Shown here piece by piece: positions 1-11,679 of a stretch of DNA of 64,000 bases. Within the stretch, counting starts at the first letter, position 1; each line of letters starts with the position of its first letter. Source of the stretch: Psilocybe azurescens (Eukaryota; Basidiomycota; Agaricomycetes; Agaricales; Agrocybaceae); assembly GCA_023853785.1 (NCBI GenBank), contig JAJIRX010000667.1:372001-436000 (forward strand), in the 5' to 3' direction. Position numbers and translations under genes: made by a program. A model generated the notes under the pieces. That model was not told where the DNA came from, searched no databases, and worked only from the letters and a program-made list of their open reading frames with translations.

Positions 1-3000
1 GGAAACGCGAGTCGAAGTAACGTGGCTTTTCCTGTCCATCTATTCTACAGGATGGAACGTCGAAGGGACTCAAAATATCCCACAGAACTTTAACTTAAAC
101 TGCACTCAAATTCATTCTAATGCATTAGATTTGCTTGATGACTGGTTGTCGAGATACATCAGTGTCTCGAGTCTCAACCCCTGATAAGATATCAAGCGAT
201 CTCATGTTGACTTCTCCAACACATTCCTTGAAGGGGTTAACTGATGATGGCTGGGTTCAAGAACCAGATTCACCGCAGATCTTGAAAGGCGAATCCTAAT
301 GACACACAAGAAAGACCTTAGCCAGTCGGTGATGTCGGTCTATTATAATCTAAGAGTACACGATGTTTTGAAAGAAGTGAATACATGTTTAGCAAGTATG
401 ATCCACTTCATAAACATTGCACAAAGACTTCTGAAGAACCTTGCTTGAACACTACCAATGCGAAAATCTGGTGTGGTGTTGTCTCGGGAGTTATATGAGT
501 CCAAATGAGGTCAAGTCTCTCTTTGACAAATTCCAAGGCTACCCTGACATAAACGCTGCCCAACCCTTCATTTTGAGATCCTGCCAGAGGCGATACTACC
601 CACCACAGTGGGCGACATAGCTATGACCACGTTTTTCTCTAGCTACAGCACAGGTCCGTCGACCACGTACTCTACATTGAGTCTACAAGCGTAAATTTCT
701 CAAGAATTCCATCACCCTGTTAATATATGACTCTTGCCACTCACATCCTCTTGTCAGAACTCGACTCAAAGACGCACAGACGGTCGAAGAATCTCCTCCG
801 ATTCCGAGGATACACCACAAATACGCTACCTCCCGTAAATGCCCCATGCTTTCTTCAAGTTTTTTCCAATTAGAAAGCGCCACAAAATCAAAGAGTGAAA
901 ACATTTTTCTGCGTCCGAGGTATCAATACTGCTGCACCTGGTCCTCATGCTATTTCTCAACCAATGAGTAGCATTCTACCGCATATAAGCCCCTAACTGT
1001 GGCCCCAGACTCATCCCGGCATAGATGAAAACCATGTCTGAACAGCTTCCCGCTGCCCGATATGGAAACCAAATACAGATGTATTAGGGACCTGTCAACT
1101 GACGGCTTTACTTGGTTGAGCTATGCATGACAGTCCCGTCCATCCCTCCTTCCGACGTGCACGCGGAAAGGAATATGGCTCCGCAATGCCTCAGCACGCG
1201 TGGTTTGGTAGTCTATGTTGAGGCTATATAGCACTTAGTCCCAACTTAGTCCAAATGTCTGGCAGAAGCATAAACGAAGAAAAGTTTATTTTGGGCTCTA
1301 GTACACCCCGTCTCGAGATCTCCAGTTTCTATCCTTTCTGTCCCCGCATCTGATCTGGTTTTTGTTTTATGAGCCACATTTGTTCCCAGTCCTTTCTTGA
1401 CATGGTCGTTTCTACTAGAAAGGACCCTGATGGAATGTGCGACTTTCTTGGAAGAGCGTGCGATGCCGTTGAGCAGTCAGAGCTTCGGATGAGGATCTCT
1501 ACAACGACCTCCTCGAATCGTTTTCCCTTCTCTACATACAACCTTACACAGCACAACCCGGTCTTCGTCAAGGAGTACAGCCATTTAACCGAGCTATCTA
1601 AACGCAAGAACTATCAGACAGACGTAAGCTAAGTATCTGAAACGAGCCGTCGATCCTGGCACTGTGATTCATATCAAGCCAATCTCCCCATATCGCTGAA
1701 TTGGCCCAATGCATAATTTGTTATTGTTTCTTTTGATCTTGGGAGCTGGATGGAGGACGTCATTGATCCACGGCTGACATAGCATCGAAATGCAACCGAA
1801 GTCCAGGGGGATGTACTGTCTGACGGCGGTGGATAACGATTAATTGTAACAGAGCAATGCATAATCACCGTCACTGAGTCGTTTATTGCTAGTTGGGTTC
1901 GCCCCTCGGAGGCTTGGTAGCTCATGTGGGACTCGAAGTCATTGCTCGTCGGCCATCTGCCATTTCTCAGAGCCGCAGTTCCGACTGATACTTACCGCTG
2001 GTCATCGTGAGTAAGTATGAAATGCAGTTGAGGCTTTCAAACCTGACGGTGGCGAGATAGTGACACTTGCGCAGCGCAAATTTCCTGACCGGCAGCAGCT
2101 GCGAATACAGTGTGATGATCCCAAACTAAACAACACATACTCATATTTCAGAGATTGGCAGTGATATTTCGGGTCGCACGTTATAAATACTAGTTAATGA
2201 GATCTCACTGACACAGACATCTGACGTTGACTTCCTGGTTCACAGAAGGCTTCGTTTCTTGATCAGTGTACATCGGTATGCGTCATAGCATCATCAGGCC
2301 CAAAATGTGCAAAGGCTCGCCACCCCTCAGTGCGCCGCAAGGCAGCCTTCCATTTTCGAGAAGGTTTATATTTCTATCTATAGCATTGGGAAATAACACA
2401 GTGTAAAAATCCTACCTGATTAGTGATTAAGTTCAACGGCGACCGGGTGGCAGACTTAAGAGTACTTATCTTCATCATGATGACAAACTTCATCGAGCAC
2501 ATATCTGGCGAAGTTCAATCAAATTTCGACTCTTCAACTCTTCAAGAATCATACATCACCTTCGAGCTAACTTCTACTTCTACAGCCTCCCTCCAGAAGT
2601 AGACCATCGTTGATGATCATTCATGAACAAACCGACCCAGGACAACAAAGTAGTTACACGGTAAAAGCGAAAGTATATTTTTATGCCGGGAACTTGCCTC
2701 CCGGTCTGATGCAAGGACAAAAACACTCGGTGATCGCTTGACATAGCCGCCTGTCCTCGCCTGTCCTAAACTGTCTGCCTGTTAATTAAATATCTTAAGC
2801 TTGACCTGCTATCAAGAAGCGCATACGAAACTGCGCCGACCTGCGTCGGCGGCATGCCAACGATGAATAGCTAGAACAACACTGTCTACTTAGTAAACCG
2901 CATTGTCATGCTCCGACGCGTCGAGTCTGATGAACTATTAATAGAACAAAGTTCTAATTAGGCAGTGACCCACTTCGATGAGAAACGACAGCAGCTGGCG

Positions 3001-3913
3001 GTGAAATTGCAAGAGCGAGGAGCAAAAATAAAGACGGTAGTTAACTTGTCTAACATATGCGGAATAAGGTCAAGTAGACTAAATCTCGGCCGAATTTATT
3101 TTGCGTTATCAATAAATCAGTTATGTATTTCAATGCTAAACAGTGGGCTCCTGGTCCCACTGTCGAAAGCCCTTCAGGAAACAGAAGATCCGAAATGAAG
3201 AGGACAATAGTTTGGTCTTAACCACGCGGATCAAGATCTAGAGAACTTAGGCTGATGGATTCTTTTGTTGTGCTATCATTGACAGAACCAATTACCCCAA
3301 TATGAAACGCAAGCCAGCGCGATGGAAGAGTAAAAAATAAAAGACGGTTGTACATATACATTCAATTGAAGCATGCGGAACTGTTGCTCGACCACGCTTC
3401 AGGACTTCACTTCCCTTGATGCCAACAGTACTCCCTCAAAAGGAGTGGGAGGTTGCAACTGATAGATTAGTGCTGCATGTTGCACTGCGACTTGATCTTC
3501 GATACATCAAAGTTTGAATTGAGTGCGCGCTGCGCCCATCTCTTCTCGTGGAAAAGGGAAGTGAGCCAGGACGAAAAAATATCCAACAAAGCTTGAGTGA
3601 ATATGCAAAAAGACGGAGGAAAAAACCGAAACAGTTGTTACGACATGAGGGGTTGTCCGAAATTGGGAAAAGAGAGACGAAAGATGTGACACCACAGGGG
3701 GGACATGGGCAAGGGCATGGAAGCAACAATCACCACCGCCCGAGGTGTTAAACACAATCCTCGACTCCCGCACGAAGATAAAAATAAAGAAAGATATTTT
3801 TTTAAATTTCAGAATCTGCAAAGACGTCCCAACGATCCAGCACCAAAAACAAAAGAAGAGGATAAATAATCTTGAGCCCAGACTATTATCCACTATCCAT
3901 ATTCCACATTCCA
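1..3913. other. Gene-poor stretch, no recognisable gene
   Basis: Only short unrelated open frames (under about 155 codons) occur here, none with a recognisable motif or a plausible exon chain. I saw no terminal inverted repeats, long terminal repeats or reverse-transcriptase motifs. The right end (about 3.5-3.9 kb) is likely the 3' flank of VTC4. It could hold degraded transposon sequence, but nothing in the bases shows this directly. Confidence 0.5.
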
Positions 3914-6900
3914 TCACATCTGACTCCACCTCAACCCCACATTCGTCGCCAACGCCAAAAACAGCACAAAGCACAGCGCCGTCGGGCCATACCTGTCATA
4001 ATACAGCCCCGACGCGTGCCGCTCGCGCAGCTTGTACGAGCGGTACACGAAGATGCCCGCAGAGTACGCGATCGCCATGAGCGCCGCGAGCGTGAAGAGA
4101 GCGGCGCTGATCAGCCCGCGCGTGTCTTCGGGCGGTATGAAGTTCAGCAGCGTCGTGGCGATGGTGCCGATGAATACGGCGTTGTTCAGCCATTTCTGTT
4201 CGGTCGAAAAACAATAAGAACTTGAAGGTACACGAAAATGGGAAAGCAAGGGAAAGACCCACCAAGAACGTCCTCTCAGCAGCAAAATACACCTTGGGCT
4301 CGATTCTCACTGGGATCGCGATCAGCTTGCCCTCAGGCGCACGCCAGTTCCTCTCCAAAATGCGATCGTCTCCATTCTTCTTCCCAACACCCAACGCCGC
4401 CTCCTCCTCCACCTCATCCGGGCGCCTGTCCTCATCCTCATCCTCCTCGTCATTTCGCAGCCCATACTGTTGTTGAGCCGTCTGCTGTCTAGACGACCTC
4501 GACGCCGACCGCGAAACACGTGGCCGTCTCCTGCCATGCGCCGATATCGACCTACGGGACTTTGCCCCGCCTTCGCCGGCGCTGCCACCGTCAACACGGC
4601 GCTTCGCCTCCTCGCCCTCCAGCTTATTCTTCAACCGCTCATCAAACGCCAACGACGGCGCCAGCGGGGTCAATCGACAGCGCCGTCTTCGAGATGCCCG
4701 CCGACAACTCCCGGTCGACCTCGGGGCGCTTGTGGGCTTTAGCAGCACCACTGATTTTATCATTGGCCTTAGCCTTATCCCCTTCCACCTCTCTCTCCAC
4801 CTCCTCTACTGCACCATTGTCGCATTTGACCTTCTCCTTGCCCGCTCTCTTCTCCCGCTTCTGCTCCTCTTCCTCCTCCTCCTTGCGCGCCTTCAACATC
4901 TGCTCGCGATACGCAACCGCAGCCTTCACATCGTCCCCACTCAGCCCCGTGCGCTTGCTCAAATCCGCGTCCCTCGCCGGCTCCAGCCCATGGCCCCGTC
5001 CATGGCCCACGCCATCCGCATCTTCGTCTTCATCATACTGGTACTCGTCGTCGTCCTCTCCTTCGGAGAGCGGCTCGGTGTACCCGATCGTCGTCGTCGC
5101 GAACTCGGGCGAGTTCGAGCCGGCGGAGCTGAGCTGTGGGTGTGCCGCGAGGAGGAGACAGGCGTGCCTCCGCGGCCTGAAGATGGCTGGCTAATGAACC
5201 CTGAAGGCCGCTCGATGACGCTCAGATACCCTGTATCTGGTTTCAGGATGTCCACGTCCACTGGAATAAGCGGTAAAGGGAGATTAGATTGGATAACGTT
5301 ACTGAGATAATAGTAATAAACGTACTCTGAGGGAGCCAGAATGGCACTAAATCGACGCGGGTCGGAAGGAGCGTCGCACAGCCATGAATGAATTTACTAT
5401 AATAATAAAAAGACACGAAAAATTCATAAGCAAAGAAGCCATACAACGCAGTAGATCAAACACACCTGAACTTGGGTACAGCCTCCACCAAATGCGACTG
5501 CACAAGGTCTGTTACCCACTTCGGAGGTTGTTGTCCGAATTGTGTCTGCAACTTGACCTCTAAGACGCCATACCTAGTAAAAAGGGGGTAGAAGAGTTAC
5601 AGTCAATAGATTGTTATTCAATCGAGCAAAAGAAAAGGTGAAGTGAAGGGAAGTATAGGATAGCCAAAAAGAAACAATCTCGAATGCATCGTTGCAGAGA
5701 GAATGGTGATGTCGAAAACATTGGGATCACCATCTACAACATTCATAACCCCGGAGAACGTTATTCAGGCGGGATGACCATAAAAGAGATGCTGCTGCTG
5801 CTGCTGCTAAGTATACCGAAACAAAAACAAAAAGGACAAACGAGAAAAGACACAAAAGCAAAAAGGCAAAAAAAAAAAGACACTTACTTAAAAATCTCCT
5901 TGTCCTCAGGCAGCACCTGCGGGAACGGGAAGTCGATGCCAATGTCCGTGCGGCGCCAGTTGTCTCCCGCGCGCGCGCGGCCGTCCCAGTTGTCCTCGCG
6001 CACGAGCGTGAGCTCCGTGTCGAGCGAGATGCGCACGCGCGCGTCGCCGGGCAGCTGGAACGCCGTGCGGTTGTAGAACGAGCGCATGACTTTGTGATCA
6101 TGAACAAAGTTATAGCAGAGTAGTCAGCTTTTGCAACCCAACAGCAAAAAAGAATAAAAGAATAAAAAACGCACCAGGCCCCAGCCCCTTCGTGAGCACC
6201 GCGTACTGGACCTCGTTCGCCAGCTGCACCATCGCGTCGACCTCCTGCTGCGTCTTCTTGCCCTTCTTCACGAGCTGCTGGAAGTCCTCGTCGACGGTGT
6301 ACTCTCCGCGCAGGAACGGGTTCACGAGGTGCTCCTTCAGCGGGAAGCGCGCCTTCACGGATTTCTCGCCCGTCCAGTCCTCGCGGTGCGTTTTGCGCTC
6401 GACGAATATCTGATGGATGTTTTTTTATTTTTGAAAGGAAGGGATGCGAGGATGCGGGGATGGAGGGCTTACGGTTTTAGTGTCGACGTCGCCGTACCAT
6501 CGGAGCCGGATCGCCTCTGCGCCCTCGGTCTTTCTAAACGACCCAGGTAGAGCTCGAGATCCTCGTTATCGAAATATATAGACGTGATAGCTGCAAACAA
6601 TCACAAGTACTACTCAACAAAAAAACAGAGATAATAGCAATAACAAACATACCGGCATCTTTCTGGTCGAACTCCTTATCAGGGTTGAACACTACCAACG
6701 GAAAAACGTTAACTCTAAAACAACACAAATCACAAATGAAGCCTAACCCAAAACCGGGAGATGTCTTAAAATAGCGAGCTTTAGCGGGACCAAGTTGTCG
6801 GGATGGACCCAGTACTTGGTCGTCTGGCGGACGAAGGCGCTCTGGTTGCCGCCTGCGCTGGAGTCGCCCTGGACGGGGTGGCCGCGGGTGCGCACAAGGT

Positions 6901-7891
6901 CGTAGAGCTTGGAGAGCTTGACGATGAGCGCGTCCCAGTTGTATTTGTAGAAGGGCCGCTTCTCGAGGTATTCTTGGATGAAAGATGTTTTGAGCGGTAC
7001 TTTCGTTTGTTTCTGCGGGGGAGAGGAACGAAGCAAAGCGAGTAAGAGAGAGAACAAGAGAGGAAGAAGGGGGTTTGAAAGCGTGAGTGGAAAGAGAGCG
7101 GCGTACATCGTGTTTCTGGAAAGGGGTACGGTCAGGCTGTTGGGTTTGCAGGAAATATGAGTTGGACGTACCTTGAGTATCTTCATGAACCCTGTGATGT
7201 TTAGCTTGGTATAGAGCGCGAGATCGTGCACGTCGGCGACGAGGATGGCAACCTCCTCTTCGAGGCCGTGGAAGCGCTCCTCGAGAGCGTCGTACGACTC
7301 GTCGTCGCCGTCCCCCTCGCCGTCCGTGAGGTCGTCGTCGGAGCCTTCGTCTTGTCCATATGGATCCCTCTGCTGTTGCTGGCCCTCCGGGTCCAACTCG
7401 GTGGAGGAGGACGCGGAAGGGTTCTTGGGAGTGGCTATCAGAGTCTTCTACGACGAGACTCTGGATGTCTTTCTCTGCCTCGTGGATGCGCCGAGAGAGC
7501 TCGGAGGTCTATTGGTTGAGAGGATATCAAAATTCTGAAGCACGTTGCAAGGCAAATAGGGTGATTGCGACGTAAGTTGATAATTTTGAGAACTGACTTT
7601 AGTCTTTTGGAAATCATGGATCTTGTCGAGTTCTTTTGTGAGCATGGCGGTGAATTCCTGTTCATCTTTTTCTGTCCATCCTGTGGGTGAGGTGGTGCGT
7701 TTCTACGTGTGATGAATAGGTGTGTTTATTTAGTAAGAAAGAGCGCAAGTACTTTGAGATCTCGCTTGAGACCGTTGTAGTCGAGATAGAACGGCCGCCA
7801 TTCGTTGTAGAGGTCGGTCTAGGGAGACATAAGAATTGGACAGAGTCGAGAGGCAAAATAAACATACACTGATCTTTGTTCCGAACTTCAT
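3914..7891 (-). CDS. VTC4: Vacuolar polyphosphate polymerase VTC4 (SPX - VTC catalytic - VTC1-type membrane domain)
   Basis: Catalytic subunit of the vacuolar transporter chaperone complex, which makes inorganic polyphosphate from ATP and moves it into the vacuole. The N-terminus is an SPX domain (starts MKFGTKIS; then [20 protein letters not shown]), which binds inositol pyrophosphates. The central tunnel domain shows [40 protein letters not shown] and [20 protein letters not shown] with the basic residues expected of the catalytic VTC4 type rather than the accessory VTC2/3 type. The C-terminus has [13 protein letters not shown], spliced to KWLNNAVF and three hydrophobic helices. About 800 residues, many introns, including a 9-nt exon at 7107-7115. 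Exon 1 is only 24 nt (7868-7891). Two or three single-base frame breaks lie in the variable linkers: an extra base in GGG at 7419-7421, an extra base in GGGG at 4666-4669, and possibly one missing near 5146-5152. These look like sequence errors. It diverges from GTR2. Confidence 0.92.
5791..5808 (+). repeat. (GCT)n microsatellite inside a VTC4 intron
   Basis: Six uninterrupted GCT/CTG triplets sit in an intron of VTC4 (not in an exon, because the flanking catalytic-domain exons lie at about 5.4-5.5 kb and 5.88-6.09 kb). It is a simple sequence repeat that could vary in length between strains. Confidence 0.8.
7107..7115 (-). other. 9-nt micro-exon of VTC4 (codes K-H-D)
   Basis: On the minus strand the nine bases AAACACGAT lie between an acceptor CAG and a donor GTACGC. 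The preceding exon ends ATACTCAAG before GTACGT, and the following exon begins AAACAAACG after CCCCCGCAG. Joining the three in phase 0 gives [16 protein letters not shown], which matches the conserved end of the VTC-family SPX domain. Without the nine bases the frame is kept but the conserved KHD is lost. Confidence 0.75.
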
Positions 7892-8042
7892 TGGGGATAC
7901 GAAGAACAGGGAAAGTTGCAAGCCACTTTAAGTTATGTGCAAGTTGGACAAACGTGCGTTGAGACGGGACAAGAGCGCGTCATAAAGCACATGATCTATA
8001 GTCAAGTTGTTTTCGGGGAAAAGAGCCGAGTGATACTCTGCA
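7892..8042. promoter_or_regulatory. 151-bp bidirectional promoter between VTC4 and GTR2
   Basis: The start codons of VTC4 (minus, 7891) and GTR2 (plus, 8043) are only 151 bp apart, so both promoters and 5' leaders must share this interval. On the minus strand it contains CACGTT (7951-7956), about 60 bp before the VTC4 start. That is one of the two half-site forms recognised by the yeast phosphate regulator Pho4, whose known targets include VTC genes. Whether the site works here is inference. No clear TATA box is visible for either gene. Confidence 0.6.
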
Positions 8043-10167
8043 ATGTCTGTTCCCAATTACTCGTCGACATCCACCCGTGCTGTGCCCAATGGCCCTGTTC
8101 CGCGCACAAAGATACTGCTGCTTGGTCTGCGCAGGTATGTGTTCTCTCTATCTTTCTGGGATCACATTACTCACAACCAACAGGGCGGGAAAACATCGAT
8201 CCAGCAGGTGCTCTTCAACAATCTACCGCCAAACCAGACCTTCTATCTCGAGACTACCATGCGTGTGGTGAAGCACAGCATAGAGTCCGTGCCTTCTCTC
8301 CTCTCCTTACCTTTTCCGTCTGCCCTTACCTCTCCAACACACCAGCACTGTCATTCCTCTCGAGATATGGGACTGTCCCGCCAACACCACCGTAGAGTCT
8401 CTCGGCGTTCCGCTCTCCCAGTTCTCCACCATCATCTTTGTCATCGACATTAGAGTCTGTCCAGTCCCTTTATTGCTGTTTATCTGTGTCTCACATGTCC
8501 CCAGGATCTATATAACCAACCCATCTCAAAACTCGTCGAATTCATCGTCGCCTCCTATGCAGAGAATCCCGACATCATTCTCGAAGTCTTTGTCCACAAA
8601 GCAGAGAAACTACAAGAGGACGATAAAATAGGTATTCCTCCATACTTCTACCCCATCTTCCAACCTAACATCCTTTCAGAAAACTTTAGGCAAATTCACG
8701 AACGCGTCTCTGACCGGCTGCTCGACATGTCCCCTGAATACGAACAGATGCAACTCAACTTCCATCTCACCTCCGTTTACGACCACTCCCTCCACGAAGC
8801 CTTCTCTAGAGTCCTCCATAAACTCATCGAGTCCCTACCTTTCCTCGAAGAACTCCTAAACGTCTTTTGTGCTGTGGGTGCCTCTCTTATTTCTTTTAAC
8901 GCCTGCTGACATTCTTTTTCAGAACTCGCAATCACCAAAAGCCTTCCTCTTCGACACCCGCTCAAGACTGTACATTGCCACCGACGCGTCCCCTGTAGAC
9001 TCCGCTACCCATAATCTGTGCTGCGACTACCTGCAAATGCTCAACTCATTTGGCCCTCTATACAAGTGAGTCTTCTTTTCAACCGGCCCAAGTCTTATCT
9101 AACATTTGCTTTCCAATCAGATCAATAACAGCCACCCCTAATCGCCAACGCCAACTAACAGGTGCATCCATACCCAACACACCCCCGCCCTCATCCTCGT
9201 CCAGTTCATCCCTCTCGCCGCGGCCCACTCCAAGGTCAACCTCATCATCCGCCTCCCACTCCCCCGTGCGTCCCCCACCACCACCGATACCGACAACGGC
9301 CAACTACCGTCCGCCCCCGCCTACCAACGGATCCTCCGGCTTGCTTGCCCCCATCCCGCCGACACCGCCAACACCCAGCACTCCACGCGCATCTGGGTCT
9401 GCATCTGCCGCCGTTTCGCCGCATGGGAAGGCGGCTAGGAATGGGAACGGGAACCCGCCTGGATCAACAACGTCCTCGACCGGCACGCCGATCCTCACGC
9501 CGACACTGACCTCGCCCATGCGCCCGTCGAACTCGAACGCGCATAATTCGTACTTCCCGCCTGTTCCGGCGCCGACGTCTAGACATGCATCGTCTGCGCG
9601 CGCACCTGCGTCTGTAGCTACTGCGCCCACATCCACCGCCCCGCCATCGGCGTCGGCGTCGGGTCCTGCGCGGACGCCAGCCCAATCCCAGCCCCAGCCC
9701 CAATCACAATCCCAGTCTGGGAAACGCAAAGACCTGTTCTACCCCTCCGCGTCAACCACGCTCTCTTCGTTCTCGTTCTCATCATCGTCATCATCGGCCA
9801 ACGCACACGCACACCGCGCGAACAACGCGCACGCGCACAGCGCGACGCGCGCCCTGCCGCTCGCCAGTGCGCTGTCCTCGTCCTCGTCCCTGTCCCGCGC
9901 ACCGTCGCACCACCCCAACGGGCTCCACACACCCGCTACGGGGCCCGGCACCCCTCCGCCCCCGCCCCCGCCCCCGCGGCCAGCATCAGCCACGGCACGA
10001 CGACGCTCACGTACCACCTCATCACGCGGCACCTCGCGCTGCTCGCGCTGATCCCCACCGCGGTGTACGAGGAGCGGCGCGGGCTCGTGGAGTACAACGT
10101 GGTGTTTTTTAGGGAGGGGGTGCAGGAGATATGTGATATTGAGGAGGAGGTGAGGGGGAGTGCGTAG
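8043..10167 (+). CDS. GTR2: Rag GTPase GTR2 / RagC-D type, TORC1 activator
   Basis: RagC-type small GTPase that, as a heterodimer with Gtr1/RagA on the vacuolar membrane (EGO complex), signals amino-acid supply to TORC1. Exon 1 gives RTKILLLGLRR, spliced to AGKTSIQQVLF (P-loop). Later exons give IWDCPANTTVESLGVPL, FVIDIRDLYNQP, ENPDIILEVFVHKAEKL and LTSVYDHSLHEAFSRVLHKL, then the roadblock-like part FLFDTRSRLYIATDASPVDS. The far C-terminus TYHLITRHLALLALIPTAVY continues to EVRGSA-stop. Between them lies a Ser/Pro/Ala-rich low-complexity insertion of about 300 residues (about 9.12-9.98 kb). The frame changes between the insertion and the last exon, either by an intron (for example one ending at the CCAG before 9982) or by one lost C in the CCCCCG repeats near 9960-9978; I cannot decide. 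In the G3 motif the usual Gly is Ala (WDCPAN). Confidence 0.88.
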
Positions 10168-10169
10168 GG

Positions 10170-10196
10170 TGTGGTGGTGGTGGTGGTGGTGGTGTG
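10170..10196 (+). repeat. (GTG)n simple repeat
   Basis: A run of GTG/TGG triplets just after the GTR2 stop codon, probably within its 3' untranslated region, continuing into G/T-rich sequence until about 10210. It is a plain low-complexity repeat. Confidence 0.7.
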
Positions 10197-10574
10197 GTGT
10201 GGGTGGGTGCTATCTTGCTATTTTGTTTGATTGTTTGAATGAGGGAGGGAGAGAGATGATTTTTTTGGATGGGGTAGGCGAAGAAGGTCGGGTTAGGGCG
10301 GCTGCGAGAGTACGAGTGCGAGTGCGCTTGGGATGTGCTCTGTGCCATATGTGCCCTGCGGCAGCGTTGTCGACCAGTGATAATTCATGGGGAATTGTGC
10401 GAAACCCCTTTTAAATACTCTACACTTTTTCATGTTATGTTAGTCTATGTTACGGGTGCCACTCCAGTGCCTGCCTACTTACTTACAAGCTATCCCGCTA
10501 GACCTCTCTTCTGATTTCTCTTCCACCATTTACGGATCATGATTTACCCGACCGGTACCTTGCTTGCATATTCG

Positions 10575-11030
10575 TATACGTACATCATTAGATGTCTTTC
10601 TTGTCTTGTTTTTCTTCAACGAGTCTTGAATATTGAATCTTTGAATCTGGATAAGAAACTACTAATATTGGAAGTCATACGCTCCTAGCCCCTATCTAGT
10701 ATCCATCCGATTGTCACTTCGACATTCGTTCATTGAAGCGCTCTTGCATTTCACTTGCTTAGCGCGCATTGTCGCGCAAGATAAGATGCCCCGGTAGACC
10801 ACTCCTCTATGTAACAGAGTTATTTGCAGACTGGAATGGATAGTATATATACATCATAGTATGTAGATTTATTGTTTGTTTTCTTCAACGAGGTTTACTT
10901 CTCTTGCTTGAAGATGAAGTCGATTAGAATCTACTGGTTTCGGAATACACACATAGGCGCCTGTTCATCCGATCATCACTTCAGCGTTCGTTCGATGCAG
11001 TCGCGTCCAGAGCTTGTCGAGACTTGAAGC
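10575..11030 (+). repeat. Two diverged direct repeat copies, offset about 271 bp
   Basis: Copy 1 (about 10575-10760) and copy 2 (about 10846-11030) share the ordered blocks TACATCAT, TTTCTTCAACGAG, a TTGAAGAT/TTGAATCT-like block, TCATCCGAT/ATCCGATTGTCACTTC and GTTCGTTC, in the same order and with similar spacing. Identity is moderate, so this is an old tandem duplication or two relics of one repeat family. A still weaker pair (TTCGACC-GCGTA blocks near 11206 and 11330) may be a further echo. Confidence 0.5.
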
Positions 11031-11679
11031 GTCCCTGCAACTAGTGACTTAAATGAGGACTGTTGTCCGAGGTATTTTAAAATGAATTTTGGGCAAAAAC
11101 TGTCGTTAGAAATGCCATTCTTTGCTCGGGTGGGAAGGGATATGTGTACATAGACTATCTTGAAAAAGGGTTTTTCATGCAGAGTTTAATATGCAGCTGG
11201 CTTCGACCAGCGTATATATGGTTTCAGGTGGAGAAATCTTTAGAGTATACGGGTGCCCGAAGAATGGAGGGGTGTGATGTGGGTGATCTTTGGATAAAAT
11301 GAGATATTACAGAATTCATTCAACTGTTTTCGACCTGCGTAAATCTAGTACAAATGGTGGAAAAATATTGAATTTATCTTCATGAGCTGTAAATTAATAA
11401 CACACTAGCATGGATACAACGGTGATGGAGAGCAAGTGAAGATATAGAGCACAGTGACCGCGAGTGGTTTTGACAATGGAGATATCAAACTGCATCGATG
11501 AGACCTCGTATTCTTTGACTAAGGGGGTAGGGCAGATAATATCCTTCTATTCTTGAGCGTTAACTGTTTTATCGTGATCTTGCGAATGTGAGGAAAACGG
11601 GTGCGATCGAGTAGCATGTCGAGTAACCGTCGTCAGCCTATTTCTGTGAAGAGATCATTGGTGTCAAGATACCCGGACT

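Noticed and set aside
1369..1632. Possible relic of a permease 5' exon (EQSELRMR, similar to EQFELRMR at 39974)
   Set aside because: The similarity covers about eight residues and is not continued by the surrounding bases, so it is too short to support homology.
9162..9509. Alternative open frames over the GTR2 Ser/Pro-rich region
   Set aside because: Frames starting near 9162 and the third frame (reading LILVQFIPLAAAHSK and so on) are open for about 300 bp, but splicing from the preceding exon leads into the Ser/Pro-rich frame. The alternatives stop without reaching the conserved C-terminus.
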